Assembly: GCF_005222225.1 (NCBI RefSeq) | Contig: NZ_CP036536.1 | Location: forward strand, 1,698,001 to 1,762,000 | Origin: Salinimonas lutimaris | GTDB lineage: Bacteria > Pseudomonadota > Gammaproteobacteria > Enterobacterales > Alteromonadaceae | Reading direction: 5' to 3' | DNA length: 64,000 nt | In this document: positions 38,415 to 47,153 of the stretch, piece after piece | Layout: each line of letters starts with the position of its first letter | Numbering within the stretch: the first letter of the stretch is position 1 | The notes under the pieces: generated by a model | Seen by the model: the letters and a program-made list of their open reading frames with translations, nothing else | Told to the model about the DNA's origin: nothing | Database searches by the model: none | Position numbers and translations under genes: made by a program

Positions 38415-39499
38415 AAGCGATTGCTGCCAGTCTGATGCGCGGCGGTACGTCAAAAGGCTTGTTTTTTCTGGCCAGCGATTTACCTGCTGACACCGCACTG
38501 CGTGACCAGTATCTGCTTCGCGCTATGGGTTCGCCGGATAACCGGCAAATTGATGGCGTGGGCGGTGCTAACCCGCTGACCAGCAAAGTGGCGATTGTGA
38601 GTCCGTCAGACCATCCCGGGGCGGATGTTGATTATCTGTTCTTACAGGTGTCAGTGGATTGCGCCCAGGTATCCGATACCCAGAACTGCGGCAACATGCT
38701 GGCTGCGGTAGGGCCGTTTGCCATTGAGCAGGGGCTGGTCAGTGCCGGTGATGAGATCACCGAAGTGCGTATCCGCATGGTTAACACCGATGCGTTTGCC
38801 CGGGCCACAGTGCAAACGCCAGGCGGTCAGGTGACCTATTATGGTGACGCTGTGATTGACGGGGTACCGGGTAGCAGCGCGCCGGTGTTGATTGATTTTC
38901 AGGATATTGCCGGCAGTAGTTGTGGCGCGTTATTTCCTACCGGCCACCTGACTGATACTGTGGATGATATTCAGGTGACCTGTATTGATAATGGCATGCC
39001 AGTGGTATTGATGGATGCCAGTGCGCTTGGCGTGTCCGGCACTGAAAGTCCGGCTGAACTGGAGGCTGACCAGAACCTCAAAGCACGGGTGGAGCGTATT
39101 CGGCTGGCCATTGCACCACGTATGAATCTGGGTGATGTCACCCACCAGACTATTCCTAAAATGTGTCTGCTTAGCCATGCCACCCATGCTGGAGTGGTTA
39201 GCACTCGCACTTTTATTCCGCACCGGGTTCACGATGCCATTGGCGTTCTTGGCTCGGTTAGCGTGGCCACCGCCTGTGCCATTCCCGGTACGGTGGCGGC
39301 CAAATATGTGGATGTTCAGCAACCGGGAGATGCGCTGGGTATTGAGCATCCAACCGGTCTGTTTTCTGTTGCCATGCAGGTTAGCCTGACCACCACCCCG
39401 ACTGAGCCGGTGCTGGCCCGCTCTGCCTTATTGCGTACCGCACGATTATTGATGCGCGGTGAACTATTAATTCCTACCGATAACATCACAACGGAGTGA
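38411..39499 (+). CDS. ligU: 4-oxalomesaconate tautomerase (PrpF family)
   Basis: A 362-residue PrpF-fold isomerase that shifts the double bond of 4-oxalomesaconate, the product of the lactonase step. The N terminus has AASLMRGGTSKGLFF and the middle has DTQNCGNMLAAVGPFAIEQG, both diagnostic of PrpF/GalD/LigU proteins, where the conserved Cys and Lys act. The ATG overlaps the ligK stop (ATGA). Also known as GalD in gallate pathways. Confidence 0.92.
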   Translation: MKAIAASLMRGGTSKGLFFLASDLPADTALRDQYLLRAMGSPDNRQIDGVGGANPLTSKVAIVSPSDHPGADVDYLFLQVSVDCAQVSDTQNCGNMLAAVGPFAIEQGLVSAGDEITEVRIRMVNTDAFARATVQTPGGQVTYYGDAVIDGVPGSSAPVLIDFQDIAGSSCGALFPTGHLTDTVDDIQVTCIDNGMPVVLMDASALGVSGTESPAELEADQNLKARVERIRLAIAPRMNLGDVTHQTIPKMCLLSHATHAGVVSTRTFIPHRVHDAIGVLGSVSVATACAIPGTVAAKYVDVQQPGDALGIEHPTGLFSVAMQVSLTTTPTEPVLARSALLRTARLLMRGELLIPTDNITTE

Positions 39500-39503
39500 A
39501 TGT

Positions 39504-40523
39504 ATGATTATTGATTGCCATGGCCATTACACCACTGCGCCTGAACCGCTTCAGCTGTTTCGCGACGCTCAGATTGAGGCGTACAAAGCAGGTAAAGCAT
39601 TACCCCAGGTGCCGCACATCAGCGATGGCCAGATTCAGGACAGTATCGAGCAAAATCAGTTAAAGCTGCTCACAGAGCGTGGCCTGGATATGACGATTTT
39701 TTCGCCCCGCGCCTCTGCCATGGCGCACCATGTTGGTGATGAAAGTGTATCCAGACAGTGGACCGGTGCCTGTAATGATTTAATCAAACGCGTGGTCGAC
39801 TTATATCCACAACATTTTATTGGCGTGTGTCAGTTGCCTCAGTCTCCGGGCGTGCCAATTAAAAACAGTGTAGAAGAGCTGGAACGCTGTGTTAACGAGC
39901 TGGGCTTTGTGGGCTGTAATCTGAATCCGGATCCGTCAGGCGGCCACTGGACCTCAGCGCCGCTGACAGATGAGAGCTGGTATCCGTTTTATGAAAAAAT
40001 GGTTGAGCTGGACGTGCCTGCGATGATCCATGTTTCCGGGTCGTGTAATGCTAACTTCCACGCCACCGGCGCTCATTATATGAATGCAGATACCACTGCG
40101 TTTATGCAGTTTTTGCAGGGCAACCTGTTTAAAGAATTTCCTGATCTGCGTTTTGTGATTCCTCATGGTGGTGGGGCAGTACCTTATCACTGGGGACGCT
40201 ACCGGGGGCTGGCAGACATGCTTAAACAGCCGCCACTGGCTGAACATGTGATGAAAAATGTGTATTTTGATACCTGTGTTTATCATCAGCCGGGTATTGA
40301 TTTGTTGTTTGATGTGATTGATTTAGATAACATTTTGTTTGGTTCTGAAATGGTTGGTGCGGTTCGGGGTATTGACCCGCAAACCGGCCACTATTTTGAC
40401 GATACCAAACGTTATGTGGATGCGCTGGATTTAACTGAGGCGCAGCGAGCCCAGATATACAGCGGTAATGCTCGCCGGGTTTATCCGCGACTGGACAAAA
40501 AGCTCAGGGAGATGGGACTGTGA
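39504..40523 (+). CDS. ligJ: 4-oxalomesaconate hydratase
   Basis: A 339-residue amidohydrolase-superfamily enzyme that adds water to give 4-carboxy-4-hydroxy-2-oxoadipate. The zinc-site motif IIDCHGHY opens the protein; later VIPHGGGAVPYHWGRYRG and DNILFGSEMVGAVRG are the usual LigJ regions. It is the Sphingobium LigJ type, not the unrelated PIG-L-type GalB of Pseudomonas. GGAG precedes the start inside the end of ligU. Confidence 0.93.
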   Translation: MIIDCHGHYTTAPEPLQLFRDAQIEAYKAGKALPQVPHISDGQIQDSIEQNQLKLLTERGLDMTIFSPRASAMAHHVGDESVSRQWTGACNDLIKRVVDLYPQHFIGVCQLPQSPGVPIKNSVEELERCVNELGFVGCNLNPDPSGGHWTSAPLTDESWYPFYEKMVELDVPAMIHVSGSCNANFHATGAHYMNADTTAFMQFLQGNLFKEFPDLRFVIPHGGGAVPYHWGRYRGLADMLKQPPLAEHVMKNVYFDTCVYHQPGIDLLFDVIDLDNILFGSEMVGAVRGIDPQTGHYFDDTKRYVDALDLTEAQRAQIYSGNARRVYPRLDKKLREMGL

Positions 40524-41413
40524 GTACATTTACTGCCGACGCCGACTGGTTGCACTGGCATCAGTCACCTTCACGGCCTGAATTTCGCGTACCTGACGGC
40601 GCTGTTGATGCGCACTGTCATGTGTTTGGCCCTGGCGAAGAATTTCCGTTTGCCCCGCAACGTAAATATACCCCTTGCGATGCGTCTAAGCAGCAATTGT
40701 GGCAGCTACGTGATTTTCTTGGTTTTAGCCGCAATGTCATTGTGCAGGCTACCTGCCATGGGGCCGACAACCGGGCGCTGGTAGATGCACTACAGCATGC
40801 CGGTGATATGGCGCGCGGGGTTGCCACGGTAACCCGGGATGTCAGTGATGCAGAGCTTGAAGCCCTGCATGCCGCTGGTGTGCGCGGCGTGCGCTTTAAT
40901 TTTGTTAAGCGACTGGTTGATGCACTGCCGTTTGACGATCTGGAAGTTATAGCCCACAAAATAAAGCCACTGGGCTGGCACATTGTTATTTATTTTGAAG
41001 CCCAGGAGCTAGCGGGGCTGTATGACTTTTTTACCCGCTTACCAACCACAGTGGTGGTGGATCATATGGGCCGTCCCGATGTCAGCAAACCGGTGGACGG
41101 ACCGGAGTTCGGCCTGTTTTTGAAACTGATGGCCGAACATGACAACTTCTGGACCAAAGTCAGCTGCCCGGAACGCCTGTCCCTGGACGGCCCGGCGCAG
41201 CAATATCTGGATGTGGTTCCCTTTGCCCGCACGATTGTCGAGCGTTTTTCTGATCGCGTGTTATGGGGCACCGACTGGCCACATCCGAACATGAAAAGTC
41301 ACATGCCGGATGACGGCAAGCTGGTAGATATGATCCCGTTAATTGCGCCCACGCAGGCTTTGCAGCACAAGTTGCTGGTAGATAACCCAATGCGCCTGTA
41401 CTGGGCAGACTAA
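40520..41413 (+). CDS. ligI: 2-pyrone-4,6-dicarboxylate lactonase
   Basis: LigI hydrolyses 2-pyrone-4,6-dicarboxylate to 4-oxalomesaconate. The 297-residue amidohydrolase has VDAHCHVFGPGEEFPFAPQRKYTPCDA near the N terminus, VRGVRFNFVKR and VVVDHMGRPD in the middle, and RVLWGTDWPHPNMK near the end, all characteristic of PDC hydrolases. It starts with GTG overlapping the ligJ stop (GTGA). Its presence shows that the pathway runs through the pyrone. Confidence 0.95.
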   Translation: MSTFTADADWLHWHQSPSRPEFRVPDGAVDAHCHVFGPGEEFPFAPQRKYTPCDASKQQLWQLRDFLGFSRNVIVQATCHGADNRALVDALQHAGDMARGVATVTRDVSDAELEALHAAGVRGVRFNFVKRLVDALPFDDLEVIAHKIKPLGWHIVIYFEAQELAGLYDFFTRLPTTVVVDHMGRPDVSKPVDGPEFGLFLKLMAEHDNFWTKVSCPERLSLDGPAQQYLDVVPFARTIVERFSDRVLWGTDWPHPNMKSHMPDDGKLVDMIPLIAPTQALQHKLLVDNPMRLYWAD

Positions 41414-41433
41414 ACTGATAAGGATGACACATA

Positions 41434-42375
41434 ATGAAAGTAATAGTAGTAGGCCCCGGCGCCTTTGGAATTAAACATCTGGACGGATTGAAAAACATCG
41501 AGGGGGCCGAGGTAGTTGGCCTGGTTGGTCGTAATCCGGAAAAAACACAAAAGGTCGCCGATGAGTATGGCATTGCTAATGTGTATCTGACTCTGGAAGA
41601 TGCCCTGACCAGCGATGCCGATGCGGTAATTTTATGTACGCCAACTCAGCAGCATGCGACGCAGGCCATTCAGTGCATGGAAGCGGGCAAACATGTACAG
41701 GTAGAAATTCCGCTGGCAGACAGTCTGGAAGATTCACAAAAAGTGATTGAAACCCAGCAGCGTACGGGCAAAATTTGTATGGTAGGTCACACCCGCCGCT
41801 TCAATCCGTCGCATCAGTATGTGCATAACAAAATCACCGCTGGGGAGCTGAATATTCAGCAGATGGATGTACAAACCTACTTTTTCCGGCGCAAAAATAT
41901 CAACGCCAAAGGAGAGCCGCGTTCATGGACCGACCATCTGCTATGGCATCACGCTGCTCACACCGTGGATTTATTTGCCTACCAGGCCGGTTCTCCCATC
42001 GTCAAAGCCAACGCAGTGCAGGGCCCGATTCACCCTGAGCTGGGTATTGCCATGGATATGTCTATTCAGCTGCAGGCAGAAAACGGAGCGATCTGTACGT
42101 TGTCCCTGTCGTTTAATAATGACGGGCCGCTGGGTACTTTCTTCCGCTACATCTGTGACAACGGGACATTTATTGCCCGTTATGATGACCTGGTAGATGG
42201 CCGTGAAAATGCCATTGATGTGACCGATGTCGCAGTTTCGATGAATGGTATTGAATTACAGGATCGCGAGTTTACTGCGGCGATTGCCGAGGGACGCGAG
42301 CCAAACAGCAGTGTGCAGCAGGTTTTCAGCTGTTATAAAGTGCTGCATGAACTGGAACAACAACTCACTGCATAA
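41434..42375 (+). CDS. ligC: 4-carboxy-2-hydroxymuconate-6-semialdehyde dehydrogenase
   Basis: LigC oxidises the protocatechuate 4,5-cleavage product, as its hemiacetal, to 2-pyrone-4,6-dicarboxylate with NADP. The 313-residue Gfo/Idh/MocA protein has an N-terminal Rossmann loop (VVGPGAFGIKHLDGL), HVQVEIPLADSLEDSQ, and HTRRFNPSHQYVHNKI followed by FFRRKNINAKGEPRSWTDHLLWHH, which is specific to LigC-like enzymes. AAGGAT precedes the ATG. Fifth gene of the operon. Confidence 0.94.
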   Translation: MKVIVVGPGAFGIKHLDGLKNIEGAEVVGLVGRNPEKTQKVADEYGIANVYLTLEDALTSDADAVILCTPTQQHATQAIQCMEAGKHVQVEIPLADSLEDSQKVIETQQRTGKICMVGHTRRFNPSHQYVHNKITAGELNIQQMDVQTYFFRRKNINAKGEPRSWTDHLLWHHAAHTVDLFAYQAGSPIVKANAVQGPIHPELGIAMDMSIQLQAENGAICTLSLSFNNDGPLGTFFRYICDNGTFIARYDDLVDGRENAIDVTDVAVSMNGIELQDREFTAAIAEGREPNSSVQQVFSCYKVLHELEQQLTA

Positions 42376-42390
42376 TTTGCCGGAGGAATG

Positions 42391-43374
42391 ATGAAACAAC
42401 GTAAGCTGGCAGGTCGTCTGGTGTCTGAAATTGGCTTGGGGTGCATGAATCTGAATCATGCTTACGCCAGCCGTGTTGATCAGCAGCAGGCTACCCGCCT
42501 GCTGACACAGGCATACGAAAAGGGGATCACGCATTTTGATACCGCTGCGCTGTATGGGTTCGGTGAAAATGAGAAAATGGTCGGGCAGGCAATCAAACCG
42601 TTTCGCAACGAGATTTTGCTGGCCAGCAAATGTGGCATGCGCGGCGTTAATGGCAAGCGGGAGGTCTGTGGCCGGCCTGATGTGCTGCACGACACGCTGG
42701 ATACTGCATTAACCAGCCTGCAGGTTGAGCATATCGACTTATACTATCTACACCGGCTGGACCCTGATGTTCCTATTGAGGAAAGTATCGGGGCGCTGGG
42801 GGAGGCGGTGAAAGCGGGTAAGATCGGTGCCATAGGGTTATCTGAGGTCAGTGCGCAAACACTACAGCGGGCGCATCGAGAACACCCGATAGCCGCGCTG
42901 CAAACCGAATATTCGCTGTGGACCAGAAATGCTGAAATTGCTGTACTGGATGCCTGCAAACAGCTGGGAGTCGACTTTGTTGCTTTCAGCCCGCTGGCCC
43001 GTGGTTATCTGGCGTGTGAGCTTGACCCGGCCGGATTTGGTCAGGGGGATATCCGCGCTTCTATGCCTCGATTCTGCGAGCCAGCCTGGTCACAGAATCT
43101 GGCGCTCTACCGGCGCTTTGCTGCACTGGCAGACAGTATTGACGTGACGCCATCACAGCTGGCATTAGCGTGGGTGCTGGCCCAGGGCGAGCACATTCAT
43201 GCGTTGCCGGGAACCAAAAACGAGCAACATCTGGCAGAAGATTGTCTGGCCAGCGCTGTTGAAATTGCGCCGGAGGTCCTCGCCGAAGCCGGTGACATGA
43301 TTAATCAGTCAACTGTACAAGGTCCCAGGTATAGCGCTGCCGCTCAGGCAGACATCGATACCGAAGAGTTTTAA
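42391..43374 (+). CDS. Aldo/keto reductase in the lig operon
   Basis: A 327-residue TIM-barrel NADPH reductase. HFDTAALYGFGENEKMVGQAI holds the catalytic Asp and Tyr, ILLASKCGMRG the Lys, and YYLHRLDPDVPIEESIGAL the His. GGAGGAATGATG precedes it; the second ATG (42391) was chosen for spacing. It is 15 bp after ligC and before the terminator, so it is co-transcribed, but no step of the known 4,5-cleavage route needs it. It may reduce an aldehyde side product or a related aromatic aldehyde. Confidence 0.88.
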   Translation: MKQRKLAGRLVSEIGLGCMNLNHAYASRVDQQQATRLLTQAYEKGITHFDTAALYGFGENEKMVGQAIKPFRNEILLASKCGMRGVNGKREVCGRPDVLHDTLDTALTSLQVEHIDLYYLHRLDPDVPIEESIGALGEAVKAGKIGAIGLSEVSAQTLQRAHREHPIAALQTEYSLWTRNAEIAVLDACKQLGVDFVAFSPLARGYLACELDPAGFGQGDIRASMPRFCEPAWSQNLALYRRFAALADSIDVTPSQLALAWVLAQGEHIHALPGTKNEQHLAEDCLASAVEIAPEVLAEAGDMINQSTVQGPRYSAAAQADIDTEEF

Positions 43375-43380
43375 CAGGTA

Positions 43381-43408
43381 AAAAAAAACCGCCACCGGCG
43401 GTTTTTTT
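43381..43408. terminator. Bidirectional terminator between the lig operon and ligAB
   Basis: AAAAAAAACCGCC / GGCGGTTTTTTT forms a hairpin with tails on both sides, between convergent transcription units. Confidence 0.88.
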
Positions 43409-43437
43409 ACGTCTGCTGAACGGGTCGATATTCAGCG

Positions 43438-44277
43438 TTACTGATTATCCAGTACCAGCACACCGGCGCCGGTATTAGATATGGGGGCGTGATAGTGCTT
43501 GTGCACCACCTTAGGAGCGGCTTTGAGCGCTCCGCGCATAACCAGCCACATAATGGTTTCAATTCCTTCGGTCCCGGCCCGGCGCATAATATCGGCATTG
43601 CTGAACTGGGTCATCCATTGCGGGTCGGTGGCAATTTTGTCCATACATTCTAAATCAAATTCAACATCAATCAGGCCTGCACGCTCGCCCTGAAGCTGGT
43701 GTGACATGCCGCCGGTACCCAGTATCACCACATTCAGGTCGCCCGGGTAACTTTCAATGGCCTTTCCCAGTGCCTCGCCCAGTTTCAGGCAACGTGCGGC
43801 TGAAGGCACAGGATGCTGTACGGTATTCACTGCCAGCGGAATAGCCTGCACCGGCCAGTCTTCATGATCGCCAAACAGAGCCCGGATAGGGTTAACAAAA
43901 CCGTGGTCCACTTTCATTTCCTGGCAGGTACAAATATCAAACTCCTGAGCGACCAGGGAATCGGCGATATGCCAGGACAGGGGCGCATGACCGGTAAACG
44001 GCGCCACCGGCTTAAGGCCCCAGCCTTCGTCCGCATTTTCATAAATATCTGCACAGCCAAGCGCAAAGGTAGGCATTTTGTCTAGAAAGAAATTCAGACC
44101 GTGGTCGTTGTAGACCACGATGACCACATCGGGTTTAACCTCGTTAAGCCAGGCTTTGGCCGGTTCATAGCCGTCAAAAAAGCGCTTCCAGTAAGGCTCC
44201 TGAGTCAGGTTCTGGGTGATGGCATTTCCCACTGCCGGAATATGTGAGCTGGTAATACCGCCTAAAATTTTAGCCAT
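43438..44277 (-). CDS. ligB: Protocatechuate 4,5-dioxygenase beta (catalytic) subunit
   Basis: The 279-residue type II extradiol dioxygenase subunit carries the Fe(II) site: the N-terminal ITSSHIPAVGNAI gives the first His, VYNDHGLNFF the second, and a Glu follows in the middle of the protein. APFTGHAPLSWHIAD and VVILGTGGMSHQLQGERAG are family motifs, the last holding an active-site His. It opens protocatechuate at the 4,5 bond. The start overlaps the ligA stop by eight bases with AGGAG well placed. Confidence 0.95.
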   Translation of the reverse strand: MAKILGGITSSHIPAVGNAITQNLTQEPYWKRFFDGYEPAKAWLNEVKPDVVIVVYNDHGLNFFLDKMPTFALGCADIYENADEGWGLKPVAPFTGHAPLSWHIADSLVAQEFDICTCQEMKVDHGFVNPIRALFGDHEDWPVQAIPLAVNTVQHPVPSAARCLKLGEALGKAIESYPGDLNVVILGTGGMSHQLQGERAGLIDVEFDLECMDKIATDPQWMTQFSNADIMRRAGTEGIETIMWLVMRGALKAAPKVVHKHYHAPISNTGAGVLVLDNQ

Positions 44278-44671
44278 TCCAGTAATCTCCTTTTAGCTTA
44301 ATGCGATCAGGCAGGTCTGCGCCATGTGCCAGTAATTTTTGCTGAAACTCTTCTGTCGTGATCCCCTGAAATTGTGCGCCGGCATCCTGCACCGACGTAC
44401 CCCGGGGGATCGCCATCTTAGCCATAAAATAAATGTTGGCGCCCAGCCGCAGCATTTCCAGAAAGTTCTGCTCTACCACGGCCGTTTTATATTGCCCCTC
44501 AACACCCAACTTATCGCAATAAGCGGCCGGATCAGCATCAAACTCAGCCCGGTTACGCTCTTCATTAAAAGAATACAGTAGTTTGTTCAGCGCATAGGCA
44601 GGGTTGGCCCGCTTACCGTCAAACACATAGGTACCGGGAATATCGTCATAGTCTTGCTTTGCCCAGGTCAT
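44270..44671 (-). CDS. ligA: Protocatechuate 4,5-dioxygenase alpha subunit
   Basis: The 133-residue helical small subunit closes the active site of LigB. The family pattern ANPAYALNKLLYSFNEERNR and LGVEGQYKTAVVEQNFLEMLRLGANIYFMAK (in part) is clear, and the length fits Sphingobium LigA (139). AGGAGG stands five bases before the ATG. It heads the minus-strand ligAB unit and is divergent from an AraC-type regulator. Confidence 0.95.
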   Translation of the reverse strand: MTWAKQDYDDIPGTYVFDGKRANPAYALNKLLYSFNEERNRAEFDADPAAYCDKLGVEGQYKTAVVEQNFLEMLRLGANIYFMAKMAIPRGTSVQDAGAQFQGITTEEFQQKLLAHGADLPDRIKLKGDYWNG

Positions 44672-44689
44672 GGTTACCTCCTGTTAACA

Positions 44690-44715
44690 TATGGATTATA
44701 TTTTATATGGATTAT
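44690..44715. promoter_or_regulatory. Direct repeats, candidate AraC-type operator of ligAB
   Basis: TATGGATTAT occurs twice, at 44690-44699 and 44706-44715, sixteen bases apart start to start, in the 94-bp region between ligA and the divergent AraC regulator. Two direct repeats about one and a half turns apart fit the way AraC/XylS proteins bind. Confidence 0.45.
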
Positions 44716-44768
44716 TTGTAAATCAAATGCTAAAAAGTAAAAATAACTTATACATTTTATAGAAAGTG

Positions 44769-45641
44769 ATGAAAATGTTAGGACAGCAGGGGTATGTTGG
44801 TATGTACGGGGAAGCTGAGTTAGCTTCACCGCAGCATGTTTTTTACAGCGAAGCGCTGACATTTCGCAGTGCCCGGCATAACTGGCAGATTCAGCCCCAT
44901 CGACACCGTGAAATTGTGCAGATGTTTGTGTTGGAAAGTGGTGGCTGTGAAGCGCGTATCGACGATAAAGTATTGCAGGTTCGTGCACCGGCGGTACTGC
45001 TGATAGGGCAGGGACAAATGCATGGCTTTGCCTGGCAGATTGGCTCTACAGGCCGGGTGTTATCCGTTGCTTCAGCATTACTTAGCGAGCTCACACCATC
45101 GTCATTATTGCATCAGCTGGTGGCAAAACAGTGCTGGCAGCAGTTACCGGCATCGGCTTTCAGCGAAATCCTGACGGTCTGTCAGGCATTAAAAGAAGAG
45201 GAAAACAGTCAGGCACTCATGGCCGATGCGATGATTGGCGCGCAGCTGCAACAGCTACTCATACTGCTGCTACGACAGGGCGTAGAGGAAAACAGGTCAT
45301 CATCCGGTTTACGCAAATCCCGGCGCAAGCTGGAACGGTTTAAACAGCTGGTCAGTGAGCATGCCAGCCAACAGCATCAGGTGAGCTGGTATGCCGCCCA
45401 GATTGGAGTGTCAGCCTCACATCTTAATCAGATTTGTCAGGCAGAGTTACAGGTGACCGCACTCAAGGTTATCCATCAGCAGCTATTTACCGAGGCGCAG
45501 CGTTTGTTACTGTTTTCTGATATGCCCGTCACTCAGGTGGCGGATCGCCTCGGGTTTGATGAACCCGCCTATTTTGCCCGCTTTTTTAAACGTCACAGCG
45601 GCGACACCGCCACTGAATTTCGCCATCGGCAGCATTTCTGA
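44769..45641 (+). CDS. AraC-family regulator beside ligAB
   Basis: About 290 residues with an N-terminal cupin domain (QPHRHREIVQMFVLE, then LLIGQGQMHGFAW) and a C-terminal AraC domain ending in LGFDEPAYFARFFKRHSGDTATEFRHRQHF (in part). It shares organisation and many residues with the PobR-like protein at 32998-33882, so the two arose by duplication. Its divergence from ligA makes it the likely ligAB regulator. The start is uncertain among GTG 44766 and ATGs at 44769 and 44775. Confidence 0.87.
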   Translation: MKMLGQQGYVGMYGEAELASPQHVFYSEALTFRSARHNWQIQPHRHREIVQMFVLESGGCEARIDDKVLQVRAPAVLLIGQGQMHGFAWQIGSTGRVLSVASALLSELTPSSLLHQLVAKQCWQQLPASAFSEILTVCQALKEEENSQALMADAMIGAQLQQLLILLLRQGVEENRSSSGLRKSRRKLERFKQLVSEHASQQHQVSWYAAQIGVSASHLNQICQAELQVTALKVIHQQLFTEAQRLLLFSDMPVTQVADRLGFDEPAYFARFFKRHSGDTATEFRHRQHF

Positions 45642-45986
45642 CCACGATTTTTTATCTAAAAATAAAGCAGCAATAAGGCACTGCCAGCGTTCGTGAGTAC
45701 ACCGGTTTTGAAGGTGGCAAAATGCAACTTAATTCTGGTCACTATGAACCAGTTTGTGAATCAGAGACAGGTTATGCACTCGCCGCTCAGCCCTTGTCTT
45801 ACAAGCTGCAAGACTTCTGCGTGGGCGTGTAAAACCATTATCTTCTTCTGTCTTTTCATCGCTGGCGTATAAGATGGGTCAGGCTCGCGCCAGTCACCAC
45901 CCGGTCAGGTAAAACATCTGATTGGTTTTGCGTAGAAAGTGAAAATACCGAAAAGGCGTGAAGCCTCTTCGGTAAGGTATAGCGGT
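45642..45986. other. Intergenic region of 345 bp after the second AraC regulator
   Basis: No gene is seen. Near its end, 45946-45973 forms a hairpin (TACCGAAAAGGC / GCCTCTTCGGTA) which on the minus strand is followed by TTTTC and is probably the terminator of the MDR reductase gene. Confidence 0.55.
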
Positions 45987-46988
45987 TTACAGCTTAACCA
46001 TGAGTTTGCCGGTATTTTTACCTTCAAACAGCAGGTTCAGGCCGTCCATTGCGCTGGTCAGCCCTTCGATAATGTGAGAGCGGTACTTAATCTGGCCTTT
46101 TTGAACATAGGGTGCCAGTTGTCCAACCAGCTCGCTGGCTTTGTGCAAATGGTCAGGCATAGCAAAGCCCTGAATCGTCGCCCGTTTTTTAATCAGCGGC
46201 ATCCAGTTCGGACCTGGTGCTGGCTCATCCGCCTGGTAATCAGCAATCATGCCACACACCACAATTCTGGCGTGCTCGTTAAGACGATTCACAATGTGGT
46301 GCTGAATAGGGCCACCGGTATTTTCAAAAAACAGGTCTATGCGATCGGGCGTCAGCTCGGTCAGCCGGGCTTCCAGGTCATCTGTTTTGTAATTAATGGC
46401 ACCGTCAAAACCCAGTTCGTTTACGATCCAGTCGGCTTTTTCGTCACTGCCCACCACACCAATAACACGCAGGCCGTCAGCTTTGGCAATCTGACCAACG
46501 ATGCTGCCCACTGAGCCGGCTGCGCCTGTCACAATCAGGGTTTCACCAGACTGTGGTTTGCCTATATTCATCAGGCCCTGAGTCGCGGTGAGGCCCGGCA
46601 GACCAAATACACATAGCGCGGTTTCTTCATCAATACCCTGTTGCAGTTTATTCAGGCCTTTGCCGTCGCTGACCAGATATTCGCGCCAGCCCATCATACC
46701 CATGACTAAATCGCCTTCAGCAAAGTCAGGATGGTTGGACTCAACCACTTTACCCACACCACTTGAGCGCATCACCTCGCCCAGTTCTACCGGCGGGATG
46801 TAGCTTTCACGATCTTCTACCATCCAGCCCAGCATGGCCGGGTCCAGTGACATGTAAGTTTGTTTGACCAGAATTTGATTCTCGCCAGCTGACGGTGTTT
46901 CCCGCTCAACGACGTCAAACAAATGCTTACCGATTTTTTTATCTTCACCGGGGCGCTGTGTTAGCAGAATTTCTGTATGTGTCGCCAT
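45987..46988 (-). CDS. NADP-dependent oxidoreductase, zinc-free MDR family (CurA/YncB-like)
   Basis: A 333-residue medium-chain reductase. The nucleotide loop is VTGAAGSVGSIVGQIAKADGLRVIGVVGSDEKADW (in part), and the LDPAMLGWM and MGMMGWREYLVSDG regions are typical of the curcumin/2-alkenal reductase subgroup. No structural zinc cysteines are present. ATG at 46988 (MATHTEI) was chosen because GGAGAG precedes it, rather than an upstream frame extension to 47138. It probably reduces alpha,beta-unsaturated carbonyls. Single gene. Confidence 0.9.
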   Translation of the reverse strand: MATHTEILLTQRPGEDKKIGKHLFDVVERETPSAGENQILVKQTYMSLDPAMLGWMVEDRESYIPPVELGEVMRSSGVGKVVESNHPDFAEGDLVMGMMGWREYLVSDGKGLNKLQQGIDEETALCVFGLPGLTATQGLMNIGKPQSGETLIVTGAAGSVGSIVGQIAKADGLRVIGVVGSDEKADWIVNELGFDGAINYKTDDLEARLTELTPDRIDLFFENTGGPIQHHIVNRLNEHARIVVCGMIADYQADEPAPGPNWMPLIKKRATIQGFAMPDHLHKASELVGQLAPYVQKGQIKYRSHIIEGLTSAMDGLNLLFEGKNTGKLMVKL

Positions 46989-47153
46989 AATACTCTCCAC
47001 ATTGTTTCGATTGGTGTGGATACGAATATGTAGCCGGCCAGGGTCAAATTCAAATAAGGTGCACTGAATAAAGCAAAAAGTAGGGTAGATGAGAGGCTTA
47101 GCAGGACGAGCAGCACCTCGTGATGCTGCCTGTTCCATTAACCGGCTGAAACT

